Assembly: GCA_003339415.1 (NCBI GenBank)
Contig: PDHQ01000058.1
Coordinates: 62,001-126,000 of the forward strand
DNA: 64,000 nt
Source of the DNA: Ophiocordyceps camponoti-saundersi (nom. inval.)
Lineage: Eukaryota; Ascomycota; Sordariomycetes; Hypocreales; Ophiocordycipitaceae
Direction of reading: 5' to 3'
Position 1 is the first letter of the stretch. The number at the start of each line of letters is the position of its first letter. This document shows positions 33,401 to 40,995 of the stretch, piece after piece. Below the pieces are notes generated by a model that ran no database searches, had not been told where the DNA came from, and was given only the letters and a program-made list of their open reading frames with translations. The translations under genes were made by a program, and so were the position numbers.

Positions 33401-34141
33401 TCCCTGATTGAGGGAACCTTGTAGGCAGATCATCTTCGGATCCGCCCGTATCCGGTATATGTACCCGACCTCATCGGGCAGCCTTGCGTTGTCGACGGAA
33501 GCAAGGGCAACCCCGGCATTGGTAGTGGTTGAGATGTAGCGTGAGTGGATTGTGTCTCCTCTGACGTGATGATAGAGACTGCTGCTGGCTTCCAATTGGG
33601 TGTCTGTGAGTTGGTGACCCTCCATCAACGTGCGATATCCGCGCGAGCTGAATCCCCCCTCGGCGAGAACCTGCTGAGGAGTTTTCGAGACCTCGCTCCG
33701 AAAGACATGCTCGGGCCTTTCTGATCGAAGCTCAACTGCCTTCAACAGGTCGCGGTTGTGCCAATGGTTCGTGATAACTGTTGGTAAACTTGAGAGTATG
33801 AAGAAAGGTAGACTCGCGAGGAAGAGTATAGACGTAATCATCCATAGATGCATAAGCGGAAGATGGTGAAACCGTTTCATGGTGATGAAAGAATCTATCG
33901 TATTGATCTGCTTGGGATCATCTGGCCGAGGCCCGATAATGACTGCATTCTTATACAAACCCCACTCAGTCAGTACTGGGAACCGGAGAGTCCAGCCGGG
34001 TGCCTGTCCCGGGGCATTCCGGGGTAGGCTGTAGTCTAGCAGGTCAGCCTCGTGCTCAGCCACTCGGTCTATCACGAGAACGATGATGAGAACGGCCAAG
34101 CTCAAGGCTGAATGACAAGCAAGAGTGCCTCGCAATGAAGT
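30413..34141 (-). CDS. Large secreted or membrane protein: ADP-ribosyltransferase (enterotoxin A-like) fold, LysM-like domain, four Cys-rich repeats
   Basis: The first ATG in frame is at 33880 (1155 aa to the stop). It starts a hydrophobic signal or anchor (MKRFHHLPLMHLWMITSILF...). The frame is open another 87 codons and begins exactly after a possible acceptor (CTACTAG, ending at 34142), so an upstream exon is likely; I annotate to that limit. Domains in order: an ART fold at about 33706-33311, with a conserved Arg in HVFRSE, a YISTTTN strand and a Glu in SQRFEHAA; a long helical region with a hydrophobic stretch near 32875-32815; a LysM-like domain at about 31690-31500 (DVVRWNS...KVDHYACVS); then four modules of about 82 residues (31441-30461), each with a CG...YWxW core and four cysteines. 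Related fungal enterotoxin-A-like proteins are secreted and common in insect-associated fungi. The substrate here is unknown. Confidence 0.83.
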   Translation of the reverse strand, partial: TSLRGTLACHSALSLAVLIIVLVIDRVAEHEADLLDYSLPRNAPGQAPGWTLRFPVLTEWGLYKNAVIIGPRPDDPKQINTIDSFITMKRFHHLPLMHLWMITSILFLASLPFFILSSLPTVITNHWHNRDLLKAVELRSERPEHVFRSEVSKTPQQVLAEGGFSSRGYRTLMEGHQLTDTQLEASSSLYHHVRGDTIHSRYISTTTNAGVALASVDNARLPDEVGYIYRIRADPKMICLQGSLNQGFQLSESQRFEHAAIWFIPANQIEGWYRVSTAQVGLYRSDRRRQTFVQKIQNGSSEGFERNPRFSMDSYWSERGFGPLPQLAGFDTVKGYGKESVRDALDGLIERLHGTQRFLLHKRAALKCSAPVQSRGNIRPAPREFPRLAAKFKAYRLTPSYRKLHGLWSRLKQSRIGRFSRTVIRQATKIAIADIIFNFVLTILLDTKYERYSLIRDKSDDFLKLTPSAVDCPLTNEESGQSAGMTCHLDKLFDSERFGEESEMKHMCMNPDDLQTFRKAAWNWYWEEAIATMFSLPEFYADLAARCQELRDRVRDKPTEWNYVKYRLNLAVREEAVEFVRNRSDTYDEAFFHRFRQAVTPFEKKFGFSSTTSLDDFIDSVQSNDTVGDTPSSAEIHQIIDNIFDDDFKVSYANFERQDLEERIAIIGTALRTSPGTDEEKDKRMRIFNDKRLNTLEQWDKDVQLRRKNRAEREEKPNGIRFHGRYDFLDGLFASLFNRPGEPPPEGELFPDIVFRLEDIPRNERSDYLVLLRANTVKTRIRKSFDDLLVKVLEQPLLPEGAVDQIPRDGLPQPDIPEYVQAECVKWLKIRPGWLKDGQNGQCRLASIRADFKLSDVVRWNSPHDAECKNIKVDHYACVSMSPEATTEPAYEKAKALKAVINCASQGDSRAGEIAKGDVGCGNSTVYWDWDQGWLERCEVDSVTGETLCGSYNPKALPQIMQKPSEESGILQYPSSESDSIAAAHEFIDCQDDGIFTEQSILNKMAKGRLACGTIENYWAWKRGRLMHCKADAYPRCEFYDPDKIPQTVLDQAKDSGIPTEPPPLAHEVTDCTDEGIFTEQSTINKMASGDLACGKDNDYWLWQDGQLQHCQANKQPPCESYDPDTMPHDLEHEAWKTGILTSPPPGTQKMVDCKSDSISKDGRLGNKIAKGTLACGTPEDYWVWKRDRLAHCRSDRDPRCNFYELDKMPKAFMDKAEASGILAGPPSTPERTVPIHRPSGQ
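30461..31441 (-). repeat. Four tandem Cys-rich protein modules, about 82 codons each
   Basis: Four copies are seen at protein level. Each has an initial DC or NC, then NKMAxGxLACG, an acidic YWxWxxGxLxHC core, a PxCxFYDPDxMP block and an SGI-proline-rich linker. The first copy is the most diverged (CGNSTVYWDWDQGWLERC). The copies differ enough at DNA level that recent duplication is unlikely. Confidence 0.8.
31500..31690 (-). other. LysM-like domain
   Basis: After a GWLKDGQNGQC turn come a helix (RLASIRADFKL), the SDVVRWNS motif and a C...ACVSM end. This order and spacing match fungal LysM modules that bind chitin or peptidoglycan sugars. Assigned by pattern only. Confidence 0.6.
33311..33706 (-). 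other. ADP-ribosyltransferase-like domain
   Basis: The R-S-E class pattern is seen: Arg in HVFRSE (codon near 33700), STT in HSRYISTTTN (near 33532), an IYRIR core strand, and Glu in QRFEHAA (near 33373). In the usual ExE motif the first Glu would fall on Arg here, so activity is uncertain. Confidence 0.7.
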
Positions 34142-34343
34142 CTAGTAGACAGAACTAAACGTACTAGTGCTACGCCTAAGTCACAGGCTTTGTGTCTCAC
34201 CCGGGGCTGTCCCTCAGTTCTTACGGCCCCTTCTCTTCCGTTGTGCCTGCTGGGCGATGATACACGAGCCCAGACCCTACGAGTAGACGGATATGACGTT
34301 GTTACCAAGTGTATTGCTACCATCGTACTACGGAATCATAACA

Positions 34344-35060
34344 CTAACACTGCCTGGCTACCTGCTTCTGATAGGCCTTTAAGTCCTGCACCTGGTTCGC
34401 GGCCTCAACGTGATTGTTCCTGAAATGAGTCCTTGCCAGCGCCTTTCTCGACTTCTTTGGAATCTCCCCTTGAGCGCGAATCTGCAAGGCACTCACCGCC
34501 ACACCCGTATGGCCCTGTCCAAACCCGGACCAGATCAACACGCCGCCACTTGCTCGATGTCTCTTGTAAGTCTCCCAGACTCTATCAAACTGCCTGAAAG
34601 ATGCACTGTTGTCATCCCTGAGTGGAACGGCAACGTAATGAACGTCATGGCTTCGATAGAGCCAGTAGAAGTTGGAGTCGACGGCCCTGGGATTCAGGCT
34701 GATGACAGTCTTGATATCGTGCTTTTTGAGAAACTGCGCCGTCCTGGCATCGTATCTCTCGCTCGAGCTGCCTTTGGTGTGAAAGGGCGCAGAGGAGCGA
34801 AAGACTGGAAATGGATTTTCCTCGTCCGGGAACATGTCCTTGACTCTCTCGAATCGATACAGTCCGACGTATTCTGCCAGTTTCGCCATCTTTTCGGGAG
34901 ATTCGCTTTCCGAGCCGTCGACCTGCCGTATCTGTGATTTGTGCAGCGGGCCATCGGAGAGCGAGAAGGACTCCTTGAAAGTCACAAGTGACAGGAACCA
35001 GAGGCAGAGAAGCGAGAAGATGAGGCGTACGAGGTAGGGTGAAGAACGAAGAGACTTCAT
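34344..35060 (-). CDS. Secreted or anchored dual-specificity phosphatase-like protein, catalytic Cys and Arg replaced
   Basis: 238 aa from the ATG at 35060. The N-terminus has one hydrophobic segment (LVRLIFSLLCLWFLSLVTF, residues 10-28), a signal peptide or anchor. The body resembles atypical fungal DSPs of the Siw14 kind: VFRSSAPFHTKG, then FLKKHDIKTVISLNPRA (about 109-125) and a D-loop region (VPLRDDN, 145-151). The P-loop, normally HCx5R, reads WSGFGQGHTG (177-186), so Cys is Ser178 and Arg is His184. It should therefore lack phosphatase chemistry and may bind phosphorylated ligands or a partner. It lies directly upstream of the ART-fold gene on the same strand, about 200 bp apart, and could even be its first exon. 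The frame is intact, which argues against a decaying pseudogene. Confidence 0.8.
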   Translation of the reverse strand: MKSLRSSPYLVRLIFSLLCLWFLSLVTFKESFSLSDGPLHKSQIRQVDGSESESPEKMAKLAEYVGLYRFERVKDMFPDEENPFPVFRSSAPFHTKGSSSERYDARTAQFLKKHDIKTVISLNPRAVDSNFYWLYRSHDVHYVAVPLRDDNSASFRQFDRVWETYKRHRASGGVLIWSGFGQGHTGVAVSALQIRAQGEIPKKSRKALARTHFRNNHVEAANQVQDLKAYQKQVARQC

Positions 35061-37569
35061 CTTGAATGGTTGGATCTAGGATGGATGACGGGTTGTATCA
35101 ATGACACGGTCTATACCCAACCTACCTATGCGAGACAGACGATGGACACTAAATACATTCATCATGGCGATGGATTATTCTCTCTCCCCCGGCAACTACC
35201 TAGTATCGGCCGGTTCGTTACCGGGGATGCCGAAACAGTGGTCGGCAACCGAAGAAGGCCTCGGTGGAAAGCGCCTCGGAGGAAAACGCCCCCCTGCAGC
35301 AGCTAGGCTGATCACAGGCCGAGCGAGGCAGACCTGTCCTGTCCCCAAAAGATCACATCCCGGATCAACGAGGCGGCTTTCACTCACAATCTGAAGCGCC
35401 GATACGGCTTCTACCGTTTGACGCTTGCCCAATGTGTGATGCACCTGTTGAAGGCTCCGAAGCCCCATCGCCATACCATCAGTAGAGTTGTCGTCGTCAA
35501 TTGACGAGCGGAGTCAGCCTTGCCAGCTCCAAAGGATAGCCGGCCTCAGCCAAGGTTGACCGGCGTACTACATTCCGGGGTGTTGATGGGGGGTTTTTTC
35601 AGCTGTCGACGCTTGCATGAGTCGATGAGTATGGCGTAGGAGCGATGACAGTTTCCCGGGCCGTCCACTCGTTGATCTAGATCAAGTTTGTCGTGTAAAC
35701 CCGAGTCAAGGAAGGTTTTTTTTTCCCGTTACTCTCTTTCATTCGCCTGCGACGTTGGACATGGTTGTAGTCAACGTTCTTCGCTGGTAGGTCCTGTTCA
35801 CTAACCACTCCTTCAGGGAACGACTACAACTCTCCGAGGTATCGATTTCAACGACTTTCCAGTCTTCTGCCTGTCTTGACGGGAAAGAATTGAACAACGT
35901 CTGCCTCTGGTTATTGCTCGACTTTCCGTCTTGCATCACTCACTTACAAACTACCGAGTCGTCATCCGACAGCGTGTGACTTACAAGTCGGTCTACTGGT
36001 ATCAACCTCCTTCCTACCTTTTATAAGGATAGAAAACCCCCTTTTCGTCCTTGGTAAGTGAAGGCCGGTTTGGCGATCTGGGGGGGGGGCGCGGATCTGA
36101 CAGAAACCGCAAAAAGAGTCCAAGTTTTCCATGCGACGCTCGTGTCTCCTCAATTGACTTGGTTGTCGAGCTGCAAAGACAAACGGTGAGACCCTGAAAG
36201 GAAACAAAGGACGAGTCGCCCGGACCTCAACTCCCCCCTCCCGAAGACGGTCATCTCGTCGTCGTTTTCCTGTCACGTCACATCTTCGCTGAAGACCGAG
36301 AACTGCTCAGTGGAGACTTCGGAGTCAGCGACATTGCCAGCAAACGGTGATGATGCACGGCCCGCTAGTTTGAAACGGCTCTCGAAGTAGAAGAAGATGA
36401 CGTCGGCGGGATCTAGAGTCTCTTCGTTTGAGTTGATGAGCGAACTTGCAGCTGTTTTCTTGTTAATGAAGCCAGGATTTTTCCGCGTCAAGTGTAGAGA
36501 CGTCAGTAGCTTTGTAGGAAAGCAGTTGTCATGACTACTTGCTTCGAAAAGAAAAGGTTAGAATGACAAGTCATGGAAGACTGAAAAGAGCAAGGAAGAA
36601 CCCGGTCTATGGTTAATACGACAGCCCCGCAACTTGACTGCCTGCGGAGCAACTATGCTTGGCAGCCTTTGAGGCTCTGGATGCAGCAGAAAACTCCTCT
36701 GCCAAGATACATACATATGTATGTAGATTCCATTAAACTTTCTAGGCGATTTCAGGATATCTCTTGGCAAGAGGCTGGTCAAGGAAGCCGGCCCCCTCTT
36801 TGCCCCCCTTTCCCGGGCCCCCCCCGGTTGATAGATAGATAGACAGATTGAATGAGAATTCGACATGTCTTTTTCGACATGTCTTTGAGAGCATATCATG
36901 GTGACCACAAGACGCAGCCCAGTCCGTTAGAGCGTCGCCGAAAAAAACATGAATGGACTTGCAAGTCATGACCAACGATTGAATCGTGTCAACAAGCTCA
37001 TCGGCTGAAACTCTTGACCGACTCAGCCCAGGCGAGAGCATCACACGATTCACATCCTTTACTAGATATACATATGTAGTTGTCAAAGTTCCACAGAATA
37101 GACTCCCCTTCAAGGTTTAAAAAAAAGTGGTGATAATCGATTCCTTTCTTGATCAAATATGCCAATTTATGCAGGCAGTATGGGTCCAGTTTTCGCGGGC
37201 CGAGAATGAATGGATGTATGTACATATGTATGTGCTCTTGATTGAGGGCTCTAGATCTTGCCCCTTCCCTTGAGCTCTATGCATGTATGTAAGCGTCCAT
37301 CATCATCAGCCCTGATCATCGAGCTTCTCCATCAGTCTGCCCGGACTCGCTTAAAGGGTTGAGACTTGAGAACCAGCCTCGCGGAAGCGCAGCGTAAAGC
37401 CTTCTTGAACTGTGAGTGAGTGGGGTTTCCTGGATTCTCAGGGCACTCTGAGCTCGTCTAGCGCCCACCAGGTGGCCGGACCCTGAGTAGCCATTATGCC
37501 AGTCAGCCTTGAATGACACGCGAAAGGCCTTCTTGACTCAATGCCCACAACCAAGTCCCCGATGACGGT
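35061..37569. other. Intergenic region, no convincing gene
   Basis: About 2.5 kb. Minus frames at 36273-36491 (72 codons, DPADVIFFYFESRF) and 35739-35939 (66 codons) look mildly protein-like and could be exons or relics, but no splice model or family was found. Short gatagatagata and tacatatgta motifs occur near 36829 and 37064. Confidence 0.45.
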
Positions 37570-37577
37570 TTTATACA
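37570..37577 (+). promoter_or_regulatory. TATA box of the peptide-precursor gene
   Basis: TTTATACA-type element about 115 bp upstream of the ATG at 37688; followed by a long C homopolymer at about 37597-37612. Confidence 0.45.
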
Positions 37578-37687
37578 TAAGCCCGGTTATGCCCTGCCCC
37601 CCCCCCCCCCCCATATCTTGCTGTCTCAATCATCATCCCATCGACGAGGGTTTCGTTCAGTTTCGCAACCTTATTCCAACCACAAAC

Positions 37688-37951
37688 ATGATCAACTTCA
37701 GATTATTCCACCTCATGGCCTCTCTCGCCTTGCTACTGCTCATGTGGCCGGCCTTTTCAGCAGCGGCGCCCGGCGAACCGACTGCTCGCTCACTCTCGGA
37801 CACGAAGCAACCTCATCATAGAAGAAAAGTCGACTATACACAACCTTTTGTCATCAAGCGAAGATCTGCGCACGGTTTTACCAAGAGTCAACGAGCGGCG
37901 AAGCGGAATTTGCAGGGAGGAGGCGGTGGCGTTTGGAACCATTACTTGTGA
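37688..37951 (+). CDS. Small secreted peptide precursor with dibasic (kexin-type) sites
   Basis: 87 aa from the ATG at 37688; an upstream in-frame ATG at 37541 precedes the TATA box and is not used in my model. The N-terminus is a strong signal peptide (MINFRLFHLMASLALLLLMWPAFSAAA). The rest is short and basic and is cut by possible Kex2 sites: HHRRK, IKRR and AAKR. Cleavage would release VDYTQPFVI, a 13-residue basic segment and a Gly-rich C-terminal peptide NLQGGGGGVWNHYL. There are no cysteines and no CaaX end, so it is not an a-factor-type pheromone, and the segments are not repeats of each other as in alpha-pheromone precursors. Function unknown. Small size makes the gene call moderate. 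Confidence 0.58.
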   Translation: MINFRLFHLMASLALLLLMWPAFSAAAPGEPTARSLSDTKQPHHRRKVDYTQPFVIKRRSAHGFTKSQRAAKRNLQGGGGGVWNHYL

Positions 37952-38434
37952 TCCGGGGAACGCGGTTGGAGGCACCCAGCACTGGAAATGGTCAGCCTTA
38001 GAGGTGGTCTTATTCTGACTTGATAGATGGATGATGCACTTCAATCCATGTTTAGACTCTGTATTTCTATTCACATCCAAGTCAAGATGCTCTTGTGACT
38101 GATGTGACTTGTTGCTGTAGCACAGAAGATCCCCTGTAAACAACGTATTCCCTACCATTCCTTTCTACACAGTTATTCATCGTCTTCGTTCACATATGAA
38201 ACACTGCAGCAGGTCCCTGCACAGCCCGGATCAAGATATACTGCTTGTACGCCCTTGATTTGATGTAACCCAATTGACCGCTTATCACGATTCATCTCCA
38301 TTGTTCCCTCGGAGCACCACGATGAATCACAGCCACTGCCCATCCTCTGAATCATCTCTACCGGTTCACAGCGTCAAAACTGCAAACAAAGGCACGATGC
38401 TCTTACCATAGCAAAAGGAAAATACAACTACGAC
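37952..38434. other. Intergenic region, nothing recognised
   Basis: Upstream DNA of the first of three small tandem genes; no gene or repeat seen. Confidence 0.5.
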
Positions 38435-38441
38435 TATAAAA
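38435..38441 (+). promoter_or_regulatory. TATA box of the 119-aa gene
   Basis: TATAAAA about 240 bp upstream of the ATG at 38679. Confidence 0.5.
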
Positions 38442-38678
38442 TCCGTCTCTATCCTCAGTGAACACCGCCTTCCTTCATCAAGTCAACTACTAATCGACAC
38501 CAGCCCGGACATACATCGCATCCAAGCTCTCGCTCTTTCCCGAGATAATTCTCTCGCTCTCCTCAGACTTGCTTCCTCTGAACTTCCTCTGACCTAAACC
38601 AAGGCAACCCTCTACTCTCACTCGTCAGTCAAAGACCATCTCCCATCCCTGCACAGACTTCCTACCGTCAGAAACAAC

Positions 38679-39038
38679 ATGCCAGGAATCATCACCAACG
38701 GCTCTCCTTCTTCTCCTTCCACTCTCAACGAAGACGAGGTGCATCAAAAATTCGACACCTTTCTCCAAGTCCTCGCTCCCAGCTCGCCGCAGCTAGAGGA
38801 CGACGAAATGAAGATTCTCGGCCAGACGATCCTCAACTATAGCCGATACGGATGGGGCTTGAGCGATGATGTTTTGAGGACCGTCGATATCGTCTTCTTC
38901 ATGTGGGAGAGGAAGAGGCAGGCTGAGAACGACACGGATGAGCTCTTTCAGCTTTGCAGGGAGATTGAGGCCATCCAGTTAGATCGGAATATCCGCAGGG
39001 AGAGGGAGGAGAGACTGGCTCGTGCTGGTGCAGAGTGA
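38679..39038 (+). CDS. 119-aa helical protein of unknown function (tandem cluster, first)
   Basis: Intronless; the ATG at 38679 has a good context (aacaacATGCC). The first 20 residues are Ser/Pro-rich. The rest is helical: EDEVHQKFDTFLQVLAP, then MKILGQTILNYSRYGWGLSDDVLRT, and a highly charged end (EIEAIQLDRNIRREREERLAR) likely to form a coiled coil. No signal peptide, so intracellular. The long C/A-rich 5' leader with few purines is typical of an expressed fungal gene. I recognise no family. It heads a run of three similar-sized genes on the plus strand. Confidence 0.68.
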   Translation: MPGIITNGSPSSPSTLNEDEVHQKFDTFLQVLAPSSPQLEDDEMKILGQTILNYSRYGWGLSDDVLRTVDIVFFMWERKRQAENDTDELFQLCREIEAIQLDRNIRREREERLARAGAE

Positions 39039-39646
39039 TTAGTCTGGATGCCTGATGATGACGAAGAAATGGATGCTTTTTCTTCTTTTGCTGTCTCGCT
39101 TCACTGCGTCTGTAGACTCGTATGAGCTTTGCAGGAAGTCGAAAGACAAAGACTGTCGCCATTTCTTCCTACCTATTCAGTATGCGGATAACTGTCATGT
39201 TTCATCATCTGTACTGCATCAACGTTCCGACCTTGAACGTCGTATCCTTGGCAGGGCTTCATCCTGACGCGCGTTTGTATTCCCCCGCCAGCTCTACTCT
39301 CACGCTGCGTGTTTGTAGATACGTGTATGCGGTTCACTACAGGCCTGTTATCTGGTTCTCATCACTGCTGAGATGCCTTCCTACGCCACGATATATCTAC
39401 CCTGCTGTTTGCTACAACGACTATTTAAACCCAAGATGACCCTCCCTCCCGACGCGTGCCTTTCAAGTTCGATCAAGCAGCACTAAACGACGACGATAAC
39501 CAGAAACCGGGCCTTTCCAGTTTCTCATTCTCTCAAGTTTCCAGACAACTATCGTCGTCTTTTCAGTCCAAGCCACAACTCCTCTCGCTTCTATCATCAA
39601 CAAACCCACGCTCATCCTCCTCTCAACTCATCAACAACAAGGCAAA
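39039..39646. other. Spacer with promoter of the second small gene
   Basis: About 600 bp. A TATTTAAA element at 39422-39429 lies about 220 bp before the next ATG; the leader after it is C/T/A-rich. Frames inside the spacer are not protein-like. Confidence 0.5.
39422..39429 (+). promoter_or_regulatory. TATA-like box of the 118-aa gene
   Basis: TATTTAAA about 220 bp upstream of the ATG at 39647. Confidence 0.45.
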
Positions 39647-40003
39647 ATGCCTGAAGGATGGCCATACTTGTCCCGTGGCATGACTCCGAAGCCAAGGTTC
39701 TCTCAAATGCTAGACCTGATGAGAAACATCCGCACGAATCTCAGCACCGTCCATGGTCTTCTGAGGGACGTACGCGAAAACATCTCCACTCGAGAGCACC
39801 AGGTTGGACAATCGCCAGCACCTCCTGTGCGCCAGGTCATCCAAACGCTGGACACCCTCATCAATACCTTGTACGGCGACTACGTGAGGTCCAACGAGGA
39901 TATTGCCAAGCTCGAGCAGCTTGCTGCCGAATGGAAAGCTGCACTTCAGGGGATGAAGTTTATGTTTGCTCATCGTCAGAGTGATGGCTTGTTCGAGATT
40001 TGA
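39647..40003 (+). CDS. 118-aa helical protein of unknown function (tandem cluster, second)
   Basis: Intronless, starting MPEGWPYLSRGMTPKPRF (ATG in aaggcaaaATGCC context). The body is helical: MLDLMRNIRTNLSTVHGLLRDVRENIS, then VRQVIQTLDTLINTLYGDYVRSNEDIAKLEQLAAEWKAAL, with heptad-like spacing. No cysteine, signal peptide or membrane segment. Function unknown. It does not align obviously with its two neighbours, so common descent is not shown. Confidence 0.64.
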   Translation: MPEGWPYLSRGMTPKPRFSQMLDLMRNIRTNLSTVHGLLRDVRENISTREHQVGQSPAPPVRQVIQTLDTLINTLYGDYVRSNEDIAKLEQLAAEWKAALQGMKFMFAHRQSDGLFEI

Positions 40004-40620
40004 GTAGGGATTCAAGATGTATATCGTGCCTCTGGCTTGAGATTTGATACGCAGAATGGAATTCGAGTGTTGCTTAAGTGAAGAGACTTGCTCGTAAGCA
40101 TCTCATGCATGATTCATTCATGGCTTCATACATGATGGGTAGTGCTGGGAATAAAGTAGGGGTGAAACATGCGTACATAGGTACGCTTCAATCACTGGCA
40201 ACCTTGATATCAGATCCATTCACATCCACAGCGCGGCATAGTATTATATAGGACGTACCCTGTATGTATGTGTATGTACGCCACCTCAAATCACAGAGCT
40301 CATCGCCTCTGAATTGGACTAGCCGGCCATCGAATGGCGGTGTTACGACCGCCTTCGTGACGCTGTCACACAGCTCCAAACCTGTATTATGTAGTAGGCA
40401 TGTATCTCAATGGTGCTGAGCACCTATTAAGAACAGCTTGACGAAACATAAATACCCCAACATCCCGTTTGATCTTGTAAAGAAAGCTCGAGAGAGTATT
40501 TGAAAGGGAAGGGTTGGGAAACAGCATCAGCATCGCGGAAGCAGTTTTCCAACAACCACATCTACACAAGGGAGAAGAAAGGAGATACACGTCACCAAGG
40601 CAAAGAAGGGGAACTTCCCA
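40004..40620. other. Spacer with promoter of the third small gene
   Basis: About 600 bp with a CATAAATA element at 40447-40455, about 170 bp before the next ATG. Otherwise nothing recognised. Confidence 0.5.
40447..40455 (+). promoter_or_regulatory. TATA-like box of the 124-aa gene
   Basis: CATAAATA about 170 bp upstream of the ATG at 40621. Confidence 0.4.
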
Positions 40621-40995
40621 ATGGACTCTCAAGCTTACCAAGATGGCTGGAATCGGCTACACGCGGAATTCGACGACATCGTAGAGCCGCTACGCAAGCA
40701 AAAGGACGAACTCATCACCCAACTATCCCAGCTCTCCGGCACGATAAGCGAGATGGACCGCCTGGCCAGCGCGGCCGAACGTCAGCGTTCGGCCATCCTC
40801 TTCCGTCGTCCCGTCACCAGAGAGGGTCGCTTCCAGCTACACTGCCTGCAGGAGGACATGACCGTCATCAACTCCAGCCTCCGGGACTTGCAGCGGAGTA
40901 AGGAGATTGCCGAGGGCGAGCTTCGTGAAGTCGAGGCTGAGATTACAGCTGCCAGGACGAGACTTGCGAGAGAGTTGAGCAAGTTGCGAGACTGA
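40621..40995 (+). CDS. 124-aa coiled-coil protein of unknown function (tandem cluster, third)
   Basis: Intronless. Two long helices with heptad spacing flank a basic turn: residues 5-58 (EFDDIVEPLRKQKDELITQLSQLSG and on) and 72-124 (LQEDMTVINSSLRDLQRSKEIAEGELREVEAEITAARTRL). The turn holds AILFRRPVTREGRF. The shape is an antiparallel coiled-coil hairpin. No signal peptide. I know no family; scaffold or structural roles are possible. Confidence 0.68.
   Translation: MDSQAYQDGWNRLHAEFDDIVEPLRKQKDELITQLSQLSGTISEMDRLASAAERQRSAILFRRPVTREGRFQLHCLQEDMTVINSSLRDLQRSKEIAEGELREVEAEITAARTRLARELSKLRD

Noticed and set aside
36273..36491. 72-codon minus-strand frame with DPADVIFFYFESRF
   Set aside because: Mildly protein-like, but no splice partners, start context or family; kept only as a note.
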